A DNA stretch of 64,000 bases from Paradesertivirga mongoliensis (lineage in GTDB: Bacteria; Bacteroidota; Bacteroidia; Sphingobacteriales; Sphingobacteriaceae): the NCBI RefSeq assembly GCF_024436395.1, contig NZ_JAFMZO010000003.1, positions 434,001 to 498,000 of the forward strand. Direction: 5' to 3'. This document shows, in pieces, positions 1 through 11,767 of this stretch. Both the position numbers and the translations under genes were made by a program. The first letter of the stretch is position 1, and each line of letters starts with the position of its first letter. Below the pieces are notes generated by a model. The model had not been told where the DNA came from. It did not search any database and was given only the letters and a program-made list of their open reading frames with translations.

Positions 1-645
1 GTTAGCAAAGGTGATGACTCTGTTTTGTCCGGTAGGTGCCTGCGAGGTCCGGGTGCTGAATACCTGACGAAAAGTTTGAGTTCCATCAATTGAGGGAGCG
101 TTGTAGCGCATAGCAGTATAAATATCGTATGTACCACCGTCAGAGCTCACCGATCCTCGGCGATCGGTTGAAGTAGGCCTGTTGTTACCCCATTTTTCAT
201 TCACATAATATTCGATAAGAGGGCTTCTTGTCCAACCGTAATAACCGAAAACGCCACCACCGTTGTTAGTGAATGCGCCACAGTTGTAGCCTACTCGCCT
301 TGTACGCGAGCCTGTACTCCAGCCTTTACCGCAGGTAAAATTGCCAGTATAGTTCCAGGAAACGCTATAGTTACCTCCGGAACCATTGGTGTAAGTGACG
401 TATCCGCTTTGATCGTCTTTCCAAAGCGACCAAAAGTAGCCGTTATTCGTTCCGGATTGATAAGATTTCACATCGGCTGAACCCTTTGCCTGATTAGCGG
501 AAGAACTTTCCACAGCGGTTTGATCCGGCATCTCTTCCTTTTTACAACCTGTTAAGAGCGACATACTTGCGACAAAAAAAAGGATGATGGTTACAAAAGC
601 AGCCTTCCCGGCTACTTTGTTAAAAATTTTAATGTTTGGTTTCAT
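1..645 (-). CDS. GH11 endo-1,4-beta-xylanase lipoprotein, 3' end cut by window edge
   Basis: This reading frame starts at an ATG at 645 and runs off the left edge, giving 215 codons. The N-terminus has a basic stretch, a hydrophobic segment and a lipobox ending LLTGC, so export and lipid anchoring at the outer membrane or surface are likely. The mature part has the Trp/Gly/Tyr-rich beta-jelly-roll pattern of family GH11 and the motif PLIEYY, whose Glu is the family nucleophile. The acid/base Glu normally lies further C-terminal and falls outside the window. GH11 enzymes cut the xylan backbone internally, which fits the accessory xylan enzymes next door. The partial length is due only to the window edge. 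Confidence 0.88.
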   Translation of the reverse strand, partial: MKPNIKIFNKVAGKAAFVTIILFFVASMSLLTGCKKEEMPDQTAVESSSANQAKGSADVKSYQSGTNNGYFWSLWKDDQSGYVTYTNGSGGNYSVSWNYTGNFTCGKGWSTGSRTRRVGYNCGAFTNNGGGVFGYYGWTRSPLIEYYVNEKWGNNRPTSTDRRGSVSSDGGTYDIYTAMRYNAPSIDGTQTFRQVFSTRTSQAPTGQNRVITFAN

Positions 646-1149
646 TGATTGTTGATTAAATAAGTAGTTAGTTGTTTGGTTGGTTAATAATTAGTCACCT
701 TGGTGTCTATTAGTTTCTTTGATATATCTCTTTTATTTAGGCAGACATAAGTTTTCGCATGGCAATGCCCTCGCAAATAGTTCTGACATCTGCCGAAACG
801 CGCAATCCGCAATTAAAAATTGTAAACGATAAAAAGACCATTCTTGCAGGATCTACGCAAGAAAACAAGTCTCTTGCTTGGTTAATGTCAGAAATACTGG
901 TTAATAATAGGCATTCAAAGGTGTGTATATTCACCAGAGCGGGGTTGCTCTTTTGTGTAAATTAATAATAAAAATGTTCAGATTATTTGCGGTAACTACG
1001 ACGATATCAGGCTGATACCGGTTACGTAGAGGTAAAAATATCCCATTTATTAACCCACGGAGACGTTATCCTATGCGGAAAAACATCCCCTTTTGGCGTC
1101 GCCATCGATAGCAAGAAGCGGAAAGTCGCCAAGAATTATCTTCGCGTAT
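646..1149. other. Intergenic, about 500 bp, no gene recognised
   Basis: This gap separates the GH43-CBM gene from the xylanase gene. Two overlapping short frames, one on each strand (737-934 and 759-965), resemble no family I know. The part near 720-960 may hold the xylanase promoter, but I could not identify a convincing element. A weak inverted repeat (TTGGCG/CGCCAA) near 1095-1135 might help end transcription of the upstream gene. No RNA gene is visible. Confidence 0.4.
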
Positions 1150-2529
1150 CTATCGCGAAAACATCCAGTAATCGAAATACATGATTCGGCCTGGCTTATC
1201 ACCTTTAAAAATGAAGTAAAGGTCATGTACTCCGGTCACCTTCTGAATATCAGTTGTTAGTAATGCCCATCGGTCATCACCTCCGGTAAGGGGCACTTTG
1301 AAGGTTCCCAGCAGTTTTCCGTCTTTGCTGTCTGTCCGCACTTCCATGGTCACACCAGAGTGATGTGTGGTGCCTATACGGGCGGTTAGTTTTGTGGCCC
1401 CATGGTCCCGGAAGTCGACATCCCTGACTTTTATATAGCCGTCATTTTTTACTGCATTAACGAAAACTCCCACTTCCTCGTTTTGTGTAGCTTTCACACC
1501 TTCTGAAAACGCTATCGTCTCAGCTTCCGTCTTACGGTAAGGATTTAGAGTTTCAAGACCTTTTTCAATGCCTTTGCTCATTTTCAGGGGCTTAATAGTT
1601 CCGTCCTTGTTAAACTCTGCAGTTTCTACAGCTACCGAGCGGTTAAAACCTCCCCCGCCGGGTAAGCCGCCGTTATGATAAAAGAGGTAGCTTTTTCCCT
1701 TATAATCTACCAGGCCAGCGTGGTTGGTGAAGCTCCTGCCCTCGGTTGCCATAAGCGTTCCTTTGTTTTCCCAGGGGCCTACAGGACTTTTACTTGTAGA
1801 ATATCCAAGATGTTCGGGCAGCGGACCACCCGCCCAGAGCAGGTAGTACAGATTTTTCCGTTTATACAACCATGGGCCTTCTTCGTAGGATGTAGGGCGT
1901 TCGGGTACATTGCCCGGACGCTTCCCGAAGGATGCTTCAGTCATTGGCACTTTTACAATTTCGCCCGAATACGAGATCATATCTTCATTCAGCTTCACAT
2001 AATAATTAAACGGGTTCCCCCAGTACAGGTAAGCCTGACCGTCATCGTCAATAAATACCGTTGGATCAATATCGCCTTTACCCGATCTAACGAGAGGTTT
2101 TCCCAGGGGATCTATAAACGGCCCGTACGGACTATCAGATACGGCTACTCCAATCGCAGGGCCATTATTCGCCTTTGTTGTTACCGGTGCATACAGGTAA
2201 AACTTCCCTCCCCGTTCAATCACCTGGATTGCCCAGGCATCTCCTTTGGCCCAATCAAATGTTTTATACGACGCTACCGCACCATGATCTGTCCAGTTAA
2301 CCATGTCTGTGGTGGTGTACAGTTTCCAGTCGTCCATAACAAACCATGTTGACTGATCTTCATCATGACTGGTATAGAGGTATAATTTGTCCTTATAAAC
2401 CAATGGAGCGGGGTCTGCGGTATACATGGTTTGGACAATAGGGTTTTGGGCAGCCGCATCCTGCAGGAAAAGGCAAAGCACCACTGCCTGGACCCCAAAT
2501 ATTTTGTTGAGCTTGTTCATATTTCTCAA
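1150..2529 (-). CDS. GH43 arabinofuranosidase/beta-xylosidase with C-terminal CBM6-like domain
   Basis: A secreted 459-residue glycosidase. A hydrophobic signal peptide ending AAAQ is followed by a GH43 five-blade propeller. The three expected carboxylates are visible: base Asp39 in TADPAP, the modulator Asp in DIDPTVF, and the acid Glu in EGPWLYK. From about residue 335 to the end lies a beta-rich module resembling a family 6 carbohydrate-binding module, opening [10 protein letters not shown]43 enzymes remove arabinose or xylose from arabinoxylan and xylo-oligosaccharides. Which sugar is released here cannot be told from sequence alone. An internal Met at residue 4 (2520) is an equally good start. 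It lies in a same-strand cluster with the GH97 gene upstream, 84 bp away. Confidence 0.88.
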   Translation of the reverse strand: MRNMNKLNKIFGVQAVVLCLFLQDAAAQNPIVQTMYTADPAPLVYKDKLYLYTSHDEDQSTWFVMDDWKLYTTTDMVNWTDHGAVASYKTFDWAKGDAWAIQVIERGGKFYLYAPVTTKANNGPAIGVAVSDSPYGPFIDPLGKPLVRSGKGDIDPTVFIDDDGQAYLYWGNPFNYYVKLNEDMISYSGEIVKVPMTEASFGKRPGNVPERPTSYEEGPWLYKRKNLYYLLWAGGPLPEHLGYSTSKSPVGPWENKGTLMATEGRSFTNHAGLVDYKGKSYLFYHNGGLPGGGGFNRSVAVETAEFNKDGTIKPLKMSKGIEKGLETLNPYRKTEAETIAFSEGVKATQNEEVGVFVNAVKNDGYIKVRDVDFRDHGATKLTARIGTTHHSGVTMEVRTDSKDGKLLGTFKVPLTGGDDRWALLTTDIQKVTGVHDLYFIFKGDKPGRIMYFDYWMFSR

Positions 2530-2613
2530 TTACTTTGATTTAACACGGCCGGTGAAAAGCTGATAGCGTTTCATACCTTCATCCTGTATCGACCCGAAAA
2601 TCTTACGAATTAT

Positions 2614-4560
2614 CTATTTAACAGGAGCCAGTATCAATCCACCTCCCGGCTGCATTTCGATTTCCAGCGATGCGCCCTTTCTGATGTTCAAATCTCTGGT
2701 GTATGCTTCCTTTTGGGGATTGTCGCCGTACATCCTCACTGTTTTCCCTGCCAGCATAGGCAATTTGATTTTAAGCTTTAAAGCTTCCTTTTCTGCATTC
2801 ACCCCTGCCACATACCAATCATCTCCGTGCCGGCGGGCTATTACACAGTACTTACCAGGATAACCATCTATGTAAACGGTTTCGTCCCAGGTGGTAGGCA
2901 CCTGTTTCATAAAATCGATTTCAAAGGCGGGGACATCCGTCAAGTTATTTGGCGTAAGGCCGAACATTTGGACAGGATTTTGAAATAATACTGCTGTCGC
3001 AAGTTGAAACACATCAGTTGTAAGACGCTTATTCCTGGTTTCATTGCTTTTTACGAGGTACTTATTAAGCAAAGTGCCTCCAAATTCCATGCTTCCCACC
3101 GTATTTCTTATAAAGGGATGAAATGTTGCGTTTTTAGCCTCTGCCTCCCGAACCGCCTGAACAAAAATTAACATCTCTGAAGCAACCACCGCTTCGCTTC
3201 CCACAAAATTGGGATACATCCGCTCCCAGCCGCGCGGCAATGTAGCACCATGAAAAATAATCATCAGGCCGTAATCATTAGCATCCGACAAGATATCTTC
3301 GTACAGGCGCATGGTCTCCTGCTTGTCCCCGCCGAAAAAGTCAACTTTCAATCCTTTTACTCCCGCCTCGCGAAGCCACTTCATTTCTTTTTTCCGTTCG
3401 ATGGATGTATTCATTTTATTTCTCGGTCCCTGCGGCGCATCGTTGAATTGGCCGTTAGAATTATACCATAGGAAAACATCCACTCCTTTAGATTTCGCAT
3501 ACTTTATCAGCTCTTGCATGCGCGCCTTTCCAATATTTTTATCCCATAGTGCATCCATAAGGATGTATTCGAATTTTAGATTAGCGGCCAGATCGATATA
3601 CTTCACCTGATCTTCGTAATTCATGCTGTTATCCTGCCACACGATCCAGCTCCAGGTTGAACGTCCATACTTGTATTTCTGGGAAGCTTCATACAAGGGT
3701 TCTACAACATCGAAGGGAATTGTAGTTTCGACAATCGGCTTTAGATTATCACTTACTGTTATGGTTCTCCATGGCGTTACCCCGGGTAAAGCGATAGCCG
3801 CTCCGGAGCTTCCAAATCCGTTGTTTTGGCGGACATCCGGATATTGAATAGTATAGATGCCGTCCTTTGATGATTCACTCAAATGCGAGGCACAGTACAG
3901 GCTGCTTACGCCGGTCTCCGACAGCAACACCCAACCATTATCCCCCAGCCGGAACAAACCTGGAAATACATACCCACCCCGGCTCGGATTATTCCGAATC
4001 ATTGGAGCATCTCCCGAGTATGCGTTCTCATAGCTTGGCGTGGTCCGTGCAAATCCAACCATGGGGCTCATCATTGGCGACAGGAATGTGGTTGTACTTT
4101 CAGGGAAATTAAAGCCGGTGCTTTCCTTTTCTACTACACACGACATCCTTTCGCCCCATACTGGCAACTCGTAGCGGAAAGCAATGTCATTGTTGCTCAA
4201 TTGAAACACAACCTTTATTTGTTTTTTCTGCGAATTCTCTAACGTGCAGCTAAGCTTGTTGGCGATGTACTGTATGTGCGATTTCTTTATTTTATCTTCA
4301 GTATAATTCTTCTCTACCCTGCTTTCCTCCTTGCCCACATACTTCATCCCGGAAGTAAAATCACCCTCATTGGTCGTCAGACCGAGTGGAGAATCCTCAA
4401 GCATGGTTTTTCCCTTATAAGAGACGGAATACACCGGCTTTCCATCTTGAATCTGAACATTCAGCTTCAGCAGCTTATCCGGACTGGAAATTACGACGTC
4501 TTGCGCAACGCCATTAAGAAATAAGAAACAGAAGATAACTGCTAAAAAAGGTTTCATCAT
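2614..4560 (-). CDS. GH97 glycoside hydrolase, probably retaining (alpha-galactosidase type)
   Basis: A secreted or periplasmic 648-residue enzyme. A signal peptide precedes an N-terminal beta-sandwich (to about 280), a TIM barrel and a C-terminal beta domain, as in GH97. The barrel carries KVDFF with Asp407 where retaining GH97 members have their nucleophile, followed by the family signature FHGATLPRGWER. SusB-type inverting members use Glu bases and lack this Asp. I therefore infer an alpha-galactosidase or related retaining activity on side chains rather than a starch enzyme; this is inference from one residue. It sits between the two GH43 genes and is likely co-transcribed with them. Confidence 0.85.
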   Translation of the reverse strand: MMKPFLAVIFCFLFLNGVAQDVVISSPDKLLKLNVQIQDGKPVYSVSYKGKTMLEDSPLGLTTNEGDFTSGMKYVGKEESRVEKNYTEDKIKKSHIQYIANKLSCTLENSQKKQIKVVFQLSNNDIAFRYELPVWGERMSCVVEKESTGFNFPESTTTFLSPMMSPMVGFARTTPSYENAYSGDAPMIRNNPSRGGYVFPGLFRLGDNGWVLLSETGVSSLYCASHLSESSKDGIYTIQYPDVRQNNGFGSSGAAIALPGVTPWRTITVSDNLKPIVETTIPFDVVEPLYEASQKYKYGRSTWSWIVWQDNSMNYEDQVKYIDLAANLKFEYILMDALWDKNIGKARMQELIKYAKSKGVDVFLWYNSNGQFNDAPQGPRNKMNTSIERKKEMKWLREAGVKGLKVDFFGGDKQETMRLYEDILSDANDYGLMIIFHGATLPRGWERMYPNFVGSEAVVASEMLIFVQAVREAEAKNATFHPFIRNTVGSMEFGGTLLNKYLVKSNETRNKRLTTDVFQLATAVLFQNPVQMFGLTPNNLTDVPAFEIDFMKQVPTTWDETVYIDGYPGKYCVIARRHGDDWYVAGVNAEKEALKLKIKLPMLAGKTVRMYGDNPQKEAYTRDLNIRKGASLEIEMQPGGGLILAPVK

Positions 4561-4731
4561 GAATTAAATTAAATTAAATGTTTGTATGCTGATTTACGCC
4601 ATCTTGAATTTCAAGAAAAGACGGGTCATCGTTACATAGCTGGTTAAAGCTTGCAATATTGCCAGCCTGAATCAATTCCGGCTGTACAAATGTTCAATAT
4701 ACAAGAATAAATGTCGGATTTGAACATCGCG

Positions 4732-5688
4732 CTATTTAACAGCTGCAACTCCGGCTGAAGTTTGAACTATGGGTTTGATGGTGCCGTCTTCGTTGTAATA
4801 CATATAATCCACGCATATAGAACGTCTGTAGCTGCCTCCTGTGGGAAGTACGCCATTATGATAAAAGAAATAAGACTTGCCTTTGTAGTCCAAAATACCA
4901 GGATGCGTAGTAAAGCTGTTAGGCACGTTTTCCTGGATTATGCCACGGTAGGTCCAGGGACCTGTTGCAGTTGGAGCAGTGCAATACTCTATCATTTCGG
5001 GCTTAGTACCCGCACTTGCATATACCAGGTAATAAAGGTTTTTACGTTTATAAATCCAGGGACCTTCAATAAAGTTTTTAGGCTTGAAGGCGGTAATCGG
5101 CCCATCCAGCTCAATCATGTTTTTCTTTAATTTCGCCCATTTAAGGCTTCCATTCCCCCAGTACATATAGGCCTGACCGTCGTCGTCTATCATAACCGTA
5201 GGGTCGATATCATCCCAGGCATGGGGCATGTCCTTGGTCATTTCGTTTGTTATAAGCGCCTTCCCGATGGCATCTTTAAATGGTCCTGTTGGATTATCAG
5301 AAACTGCCACGCCTATAGCAGCACCGCCATTGCTATTCGCATCCTTTTTATGAAAGGTTGAGACGAACCAGTAGAATTTGCCATCCCGTTCTATACATTG
5401 AGCCGCGTAGGCGTCACCCTCTGCCCATGAAAAAGTTTTTGGCGAAAGCAAAGCGCCATGGTCTTTCCAGTTTACCATGTCGGTTGATGAGAATACATGC
5501 CAGTCGGGCATTTTGTAATTAGTGTCTTTTACAGAGGCGGTATCATGACTGGTGTAGAGATACACCGTTCCTTTATGCACAATTGGCGAAGGGTCTGCTG
5601 TAAAAATATGCTTGATAATGGGATTTTGCGCCTGAGCCCCTAAAAAAGTGCTGCATGCGAAAAGGAGAGATAAAATTAGTCTATTCAT
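4732..5688 (-). CDS. GH43 beta-xylosidase/arabinofuranosidase, single domain
   Basis: This 318-residue exported protein has a signal peptide ending AQAQ, then a single GH43 propeller without a binding module. Catalytic carboxylates are Asp32 in TADPSP, the Asp of DIDPTVM and the Glu of EGPWIYK. It is clearly paralogous to the GH43-CBM gene at 1150-2529, sharing the TADP, EGPW and YKGKSY segments, but lacks the C-terminal module. That suggests one enzyme for polymer-bound side chains and this one for soluble oligosaccharides; that division is inference. The gene follows the GH31 gene with a 32-bp gap, consistent with one operon. Confidence 0.87.
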   Translation of the reverse strand: MNRLILSLLFACSTFLGAQAQNPIIKHIFTADPSPIVHKGTVYLYTSHDTASVKDTNYKMPDWHVFSSTDMVNWKDHGALLSPKTFSWAEGDAYAAQCIERDGKFYWFVSTFHKKDANSNGGAAIGVAVSDNPTGPFKDAIGKALITNEMTKDMPHAWDDIDPTVMIDDDGQAYMYWGNGSLKWAKLKKNMIELDGPITAFKPKNFIEGPWIYKRKNLYYLVYASAGTKPEMIEYCTAPTATGPWTYRGIIQENVPNSFTTHPGILDYKGKSYFFYHNGVLPTGGSYRRSICVDYMYYNEDGTIKPIVQTSAGVAAVK

Positions 5689-5720
5689 TGTCTGATAACG
5701 TATATGTTCCTGTTGCCGGC

Positions 5721-8333
5721 TTAAAACTTAGCAACTACGTTTTTACCGTTGTATGTAATTTGCTTGTTTGACGTATTCTTAGAAGGTGTAACACCGTCAC
5801 CTTTCTTTACCAAAACGATATTAAATATCCTGCGTTTCAGTTGGCCGGCATAAGAGCCCTGAACATTTCCGATGGTAAGTGATTTAGTGGTTTCGTTCCA
5901 GGAAAATGGAACTATGGTATACTTACCTTTTTCATAATTGTAATTATCGCCCTCATCTTCGTAAAGCTCAAATTTGCCATTTGCACCCTGGTAAACACGT
6001 ATTTCCATGGTATCCGCTTTGTGCTGACCTGTATATTGCATGAGCTTCCCGAAAGGAACGATTGAACCGTTTTTAACGAATACTGGTATTTTATTTTGTG
6101 AAGCATCAGCCTGCACCGTTTGTCCGCCCCTGAACTGTTTTCCAGTCCACAGGTCGTACCATAAGGATTTCTTCGGCAAGTATACGTCCCAATTTGACAC
6201 GGCTGCCTTCGTGACCGGAGCAACCAGCATTGCCTTCCCGAACATGTATTGGTATCCCTGCTGTATGGCCTTCTCATCAGTTGGAAAGTCCATCACCAAT
6301 GGTCGCATCATCGTAGAACCTTTTTTTGAAACCTGCCATCCCTCTGAATAAATGTAGGGCATCAGCCGATAGCGCAGATTCAGGATTTCACGCATGCTAT
6401 TTTCGACTTTCTCGCCGTATTTCCAGGGCTCTGTTTCTGTTTGGTACCCATGCATGCGAAACACAGGGTTAAAGGCACCCCATTGAAACCAGCGGGTTAA
6501 TATGTCGTGATATTTCTCGTCTGTATATTGCCCTCTTCCCGGCCTGAAAAAACCGCCGATATCGGTGGTCCAGTAAGGCATTCCAGTCAGATTGAAATTC
6601 AAACCTGCTACAATTTGTCGTTGGTAAGTGTCCCAATCCCAGCCAATGTCTCCCGACCAATTAATAGTACCGAACCGCTGCTGACCCGGAAATGTAGAAC
6701 GAGTTAAAATGGTTACCCTTTTCGAAGGGTCCGTTGCTCGCTGCCCATCGTACACGGCCTTACTTACAAAAAGAGGATAGGTAAGCCGATAGAAATCACC
6801 CAAACCATATTCAGTTTGCTTCCCAACTAAAGCATCGTTTTCGGGTTCAGTAGCATCCATCCACCAGGAATCCACACCAAGACTGAACAGATTTTTGTTT
6901 AATGCGTTCCAGTGCGTTCTTTGGGTTTCAGGCTTGTAGATATCTATCCATGGACTGTTTGGGATGTACAGGTTTTTATCAATATATTCCTTGGCTACAT
7001 CAGATTTCTTATCCAGGTTCTCCCAAACAGAGATTGAAAAATGCGTATTCAAATCGTGTAAACGTTTGATAAATTGAGCCGGATTGGGATAGTTTGCGGT
7101 ATCGAACTGCGGAACTCCCCATCCGTATTTGCCCCAGTATTGCCAGTCTTGTACAATTACATCGACAGGCAATTTTCTTCTTCTGAACTCTTCTACTGTT
7201 TGTACTAAGTGATTGCCCGAAGTGTAACGCTCGCGGCATTGCCAAAAACCATAGGCCCACAAAGGCAGCATCGGCACATTGCCCGAAAGATTTCTGTAAT
7301 TGGCAATCACATCATCCGCATTGTTTCCATAAAACACTACATAATCAAGCGACTTCGCATTCACGGAGCGCAATACAGTTTCATTACCGGCGGCTTTCCA
7401 TGTTAGCTTTGGCGTATTTGTTGATTTGCAAAGCACTTGCACGGCATGTTCTCCGGCCTTTAGTTTTACAATTTTACTTGCGGCCGGTGGAAGCCATTGA
7501 TTCGACTGATCGATATAAGAAACTCCGTCAATTACCAGAAGATGGCGGCTTTCCATATTGCCTAAATCGAGCATAACAGAGTACTCCCCATCCTTAGGAA
7601 CGCTGAAATTACCAGTATAGAGCGATTGTTGTCTGCTCACCCTTTGGGTACCCGATGTGCTCGTTACCTCCATTGTTCCGCCTTCAGTAGTCGTATCTTT
7701 TTTGACAAGAGCAACCAGATTATCTGCGGGATTAAACTCCGTAAGTCCATACTGATGCCAAAGTATGCCATACCCCCTGCTCGAGTAAAGAAAAGGGACG
7801 GCAATCTGACTATTAACCTGCGTTAGTTTTCGGGTGACATTTCGGAGATTGTAGTGACCATCCTGAAACTGTCCCAAACCGAATAAATATTCATTCGCCG
7901 GTGAATCAAAACTCTGTTCGGCTATAAAACAATCTTCGCCACCTACACTATTTGGTTTCAGTTTTCTGCTGCCGGCTTTCTCGCTTAAAAATATCTTCCC
8001 GGAAGGATCACTATAATCAATAGCTCCGGTTCGTTTATCAAATGACACGGTAACAACACTTGTGGCCAGTTTTACCTTTGCTCCTGCTTCTGTAATTTTA
8101 AAAGCCGGAACAGGTTTTTTATTGATTAAAACGAACTGTTGTTCTTCCTTCATACCTTTCTCCCATTGCACCCGAATAGCTTTATCAGACAGCGGGATGA
8201 TGTTCAGAATACCCTCAGAAAGCCGTATGGAAAGACGGTCTTTCTGTGCAGTGTGGTTTTTATAGGTTTGGGCAAAGCTTAACCCGGGAAGAGAAAGTAT
8301 CAGTAAAAATAGTATGGCTCTTAGTATTATCAT
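5721..8333 (-). CDS. GH31 alpha-xylosidase with PA14-like insert
   Basis: A large exported enzyme of 870 residues. After a signal peptide comes the N-terminal GH31 beta-sandwich, interrupted at about residues 210-325 by a PA14-like beta domain. The catalytic barrel contains WWMDATEPE, with nucleophile Asp493. The WMDATEP form is typical of alpha-xylosidases, whereas alpha-glucosidases usually have WxDMNE. PA14 inserts are known in GH31 alpha-xylosidases that act on long xyloglucan oligosaccharides. The likely job is removing non-reducing-end alpha-1,6-xylose from xyloglucan fragments. The gene is 14 bp after the second GH97 gene and 32 bp before GH43, so co-transcription is very likely. Confidence 0.9.
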   Translation of the reverse strand: MIILRAILFLLILSLPGLSFAQTYKNHTAQKDRLSIRLSEGILNIIPLSDKAIRVQWEKGMKEEQQFVLINKKPVPAFKITEAGAKVKLATSVVTVSFDKRTGAIDYSDPSGKIFLSEKAGSRKLKPNSVGGEDCFIAEQSFDSPANEYLFGLGQFQDGHYNLRNVTRKLTQVNSQIAVPFLYSSRGYGILWHQYGLTEFNPADNLVALVKKDTTTEGGTMEVTSTSGTQRVSRQQSLYTGNFSVPKDGEYSVMLDLGNMESRHLLVIDGVSYIDQSNQWLPPAASKIVKLKAGEHAVQVLCKSTNTPKLTWKAAGNETVLRSVNAKSLDYVVFYGNNADDVIANYRNLSGNVPMLPLWAYGFWQCRERYTSGNHLVQTVEEFRRRKLPVDVIVQDWQYWGKYGWGVPQFDTANYPNPAQFIKRLHDLNTHFSISVWENLDKKSDVAKEYIDKNLYIPNSPWIDIYKPETQRTHWNALNKNLFSLGVDSWWMDATEPENDALVGKQTEYGLGDFYRLTYPLFVSKAVYDGQRATDPSKRVTILTRSTFPGQQRFGTINWSGDIGWDWDTYQRQIVAGLNFNLTGMPYWTTDIGGFFRPGRGQYTDEKYHDILTRWFQWGAFNPVFRMHGYQTETEPWKYGEKVENSMREILNLRYRLMPYIYSEGWQVSKKGSTMMRPLVMDFPTDEKAIQQGYQYMFGKAMLVAPVTKAAVSNWDVYLPKKSLWYDLWTGKQFRGGQTVQADASQNKIPVFVKNGSIVPFGKLMQYTGQHKADTMEIRVYQGANGKFELYEDEGDNYNYEKGKYTIVPFSWNETTKSLTIGNVQGSYAGQLKRRIFNIVLVKKGDGVTPSKNTSNKQITYNGKNVVAKF

Positions 8334-8347
8334 CTATTGCATTTATG

Positions 8348-10279
8348 TTAGTTGGTTGGTGTTAGAGTCGCTACAAAACCGCCGCGGCGAAGTAGTTTCA
8401 CCTCTACACTTGCAGAATTGTCAACTTCCAGCGATCTGACAGAGAACTTTTTATCGTGCTGGCCATCGGCTATCAAATTCACCTTGTACTTAATCCCTTT
8501 TTCCAGGAAAGGTAGTTTCAACATTTTCCTCTTTTCCCTGCCTTCAGCATTGATACCGGCAACATACCATGTTTTACCTTTGCGCCTTGCAATCGTAACG
8601 TCTTTACCCGGATAACCGTCCAGCAGTCTCGTTTCGTCCCATGCCGGTGGAACTGTTTTAAGAAAAGACTTCACAAAATCAGGTAGTTCCCGATACCCTT
8701 CCGGGCGGTCTGCCATATGCTGTAAACCCGATTCGAAGAGAATGCCCAATGCAAGCTCATGTCCATAAGAAGTGATATGCGGAAATTGAGAATTTGTAAA
8801 CGTAACGGGAGTATAATCCATCGCCCCCACTACGTTACGGGTAAATGGTAGAATCGTGTTATGCTCGGGTGCAGAGAAAGTAAACTCGGGACCATTATTG
8901 TACCATTCTGCTCCTCTAACTCCTTCGTATGTCATTAAATGCGGATAAGTTCTCGACCAGCCACGGGGAACCAGGCATCCATGAAAATAAACCATCATTT
9001 CGAATTTGGCAGCATCTTCCAGAATATCCAGGTAATACTTGATCATATCCTGTTTTTCGCTTTCGAAAAAATCTATTTTAACTCCCACGAAGCCCATTTT
9101 TTTAAGTTTGGTAAATTCGGCAACCCGGTTCTCGTGATTAAGCATCCGGTCTTTTGGTGTAGACGACACCCACGTGTGATCACCACCCGAATTGTACCAA
9201 ATCAAAGGCTTTACACCCTTAGAGAGGATGTATTTTGCTGCATCCTCTACATTCCCGCCGTTCGACATAGCGTCCCATTCCCAATCCAGCAAAGTATAGG
9301 GCCAGTTCATTTCAGCAGCCAGATCTGCAAAATCTGTAACTATTTTATAGTCCTTTGTACCGTGATTGCTCGACCAGTAGTTCCAGGATACCAGGCCCGG
9401 CTTGATCCAGTCTGTATTTTTAACGGTAGAGGGTGCTGAAACATCGTCTACTAAAGTCGAAGCTACGATATCTTGTAAACTGCCCATAATAATTACTCTC
9501 CAGGGCGACTTCCATGGGAGTGTAATGGTTGGCTTCGACGATCCCTGCCCGCGGCCATCAGCCGGATTGGGAAATGTAAGCTTGTATTTATCCTGGTCTG
9601 CCGTATTGCTTAATTTAGTTCCGCAATACGTCCGGTTTAGATCTGCCTCGTGCAGCAAGTACCAGCAGGTGGTATCTCTTGTTTGGAAAAGAGCTGGATA
9701 GCACCATTCTTGCTTTTGAACTTTATCATCGCTCATAGCAGCGTAAAGGCCTTCATTGGCAGGATTCCATTTTTCCATCCAGCGTTTGGTGTCCTTAGGA
9801 ATTGTGTAAGATGTAAGTTCATCTTCCACGATATAACTTCCGCCCTTACCGGGAAATTCATAGCGAAACGTGAAGCCATCATTATAAGCGCGAACGATAA
9901 GATTTATTTTCGCTTTCGCCTGATTTTCAAAAGCTATAGTCACTTCGTTTGCGGAATTGCTGCGGCTCGAACTCTTTCCGTGCGGGCTGCTGTAGTTTTC
10001 CGATATCGGCAACGTTTTACTATTTTTCAAAAACCTCAACCCGCTCGAAAAATCCTGGTCACTCCTCTTTAGTCCGAGCTTTACCTCGGGAATAACTTCT
10101 GTCAACTTTCCATTTACATGGTATGACGATTTCAAAATCCAGCCGCCATTATCAATAGAATGCAGTCCGACTACTATTTTATTATTCGGTGAACGAATTG
10201 TAAGTTTTTGCGCCAGCAATTGCTGGCAGCAAAAACAAAACAACAAAGTCATCCAGCCAGAAGTGAATCTCATGTTCAT
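8348..10279 (-). CDS. GH97 glycoside hydrolase, second paralogue
   Basis: A 643-residue exported protein with signal peptide ending LLAQ and the three-part GH97 layout. The barrel shows VKIDFFESEKQ with Asp403 at the retaining-nucleophile position and then FHGCLVPRGWSR. It differs considerably from the GH97 at 2614-4560: for example MTYEGVRGAEW follows the barrel signature here, where the other has FVGSEAVVASE. The two therefore probably handle different alpha-linked sugars. A retaining alpha-galactosidase-like activity is my best guess from the Asp; the substrate is not settled. The 14-bp gap to GH31 supports a shared transcript. Confidence 0.86.
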   Translation of the reverse strand: MNMRFTSGWMTLLFCFCCQQLLAQKLTIRSPNNKIVVGLHSIDNGGWILKSSYHVNGKLTEVIPEVKLGLKRSDQDFSSGLRFLKNSKTLPISENYSSPHGKSSSRSNSANEVTIAFENQAKAKINLIVRAYNDGFTFRYEFPGKGGSYIVEDELTSYTIPKDTKRWMEKWNPANEGLYAAMSDDKVQKQEWCYPALFQTRDTTCWYLLHEADLNRTYCGTKLSNTADQDKYKLTFPNPADGRGQGSSKPTITLPWKSPWRVIIMGSLQDIVASTLVDDVSAPSTVKNTDWIKPGLVSWNYWSSNHGTKDYKIVTDFADLAAEMNWPYTLLDWEWDAMSNGGNVEDAAKYILSKGVKPLIWYNSGGDHTWVSSTPKDRMLNHENRVAEFTKLKKMGFVGVKIDFFESEKQDMIKYYLDILEDAAKFEMMVYFHGCLVPRGWSRTYPHLMTYEGVRGAEWYNNGPEFTFSAPEHNTILPFTRNVVGAMDYTPVTFTNSQFPHITSYGHELALGILFESGLQHMADRPEGYRELPDFVKSFLKTVPPAWDETRLLDGYPGKDVTIARRKGKTWYVAGINAEGREKRKMLKLPFLEKGIKYKVNLIADGQHDKKFSVRSLEVDNSASVEVKLLRRGGFVATLTPTN

Positions 10280-10348
10280 TTAAATCAAAACTATTTTTAA
10301 TCTCATCAGCCTTGAAGGCCAGTTACTATTTGAATTTCCGGCATTAAA

Positions 10349-11767
<1,419 letters not shown>

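Noticed and set aside
737-965. Two overlapping short genes upstream of the xylanase
   Set aside because: They sit on opposite strands over the same bases and neither resembles a protein family or has a start site signal.
1675-2352. 225-codon plus-strand frame
   Set aside because: It is the complementary strand of the GH43-CBM gene and has atypical amino-acid content.
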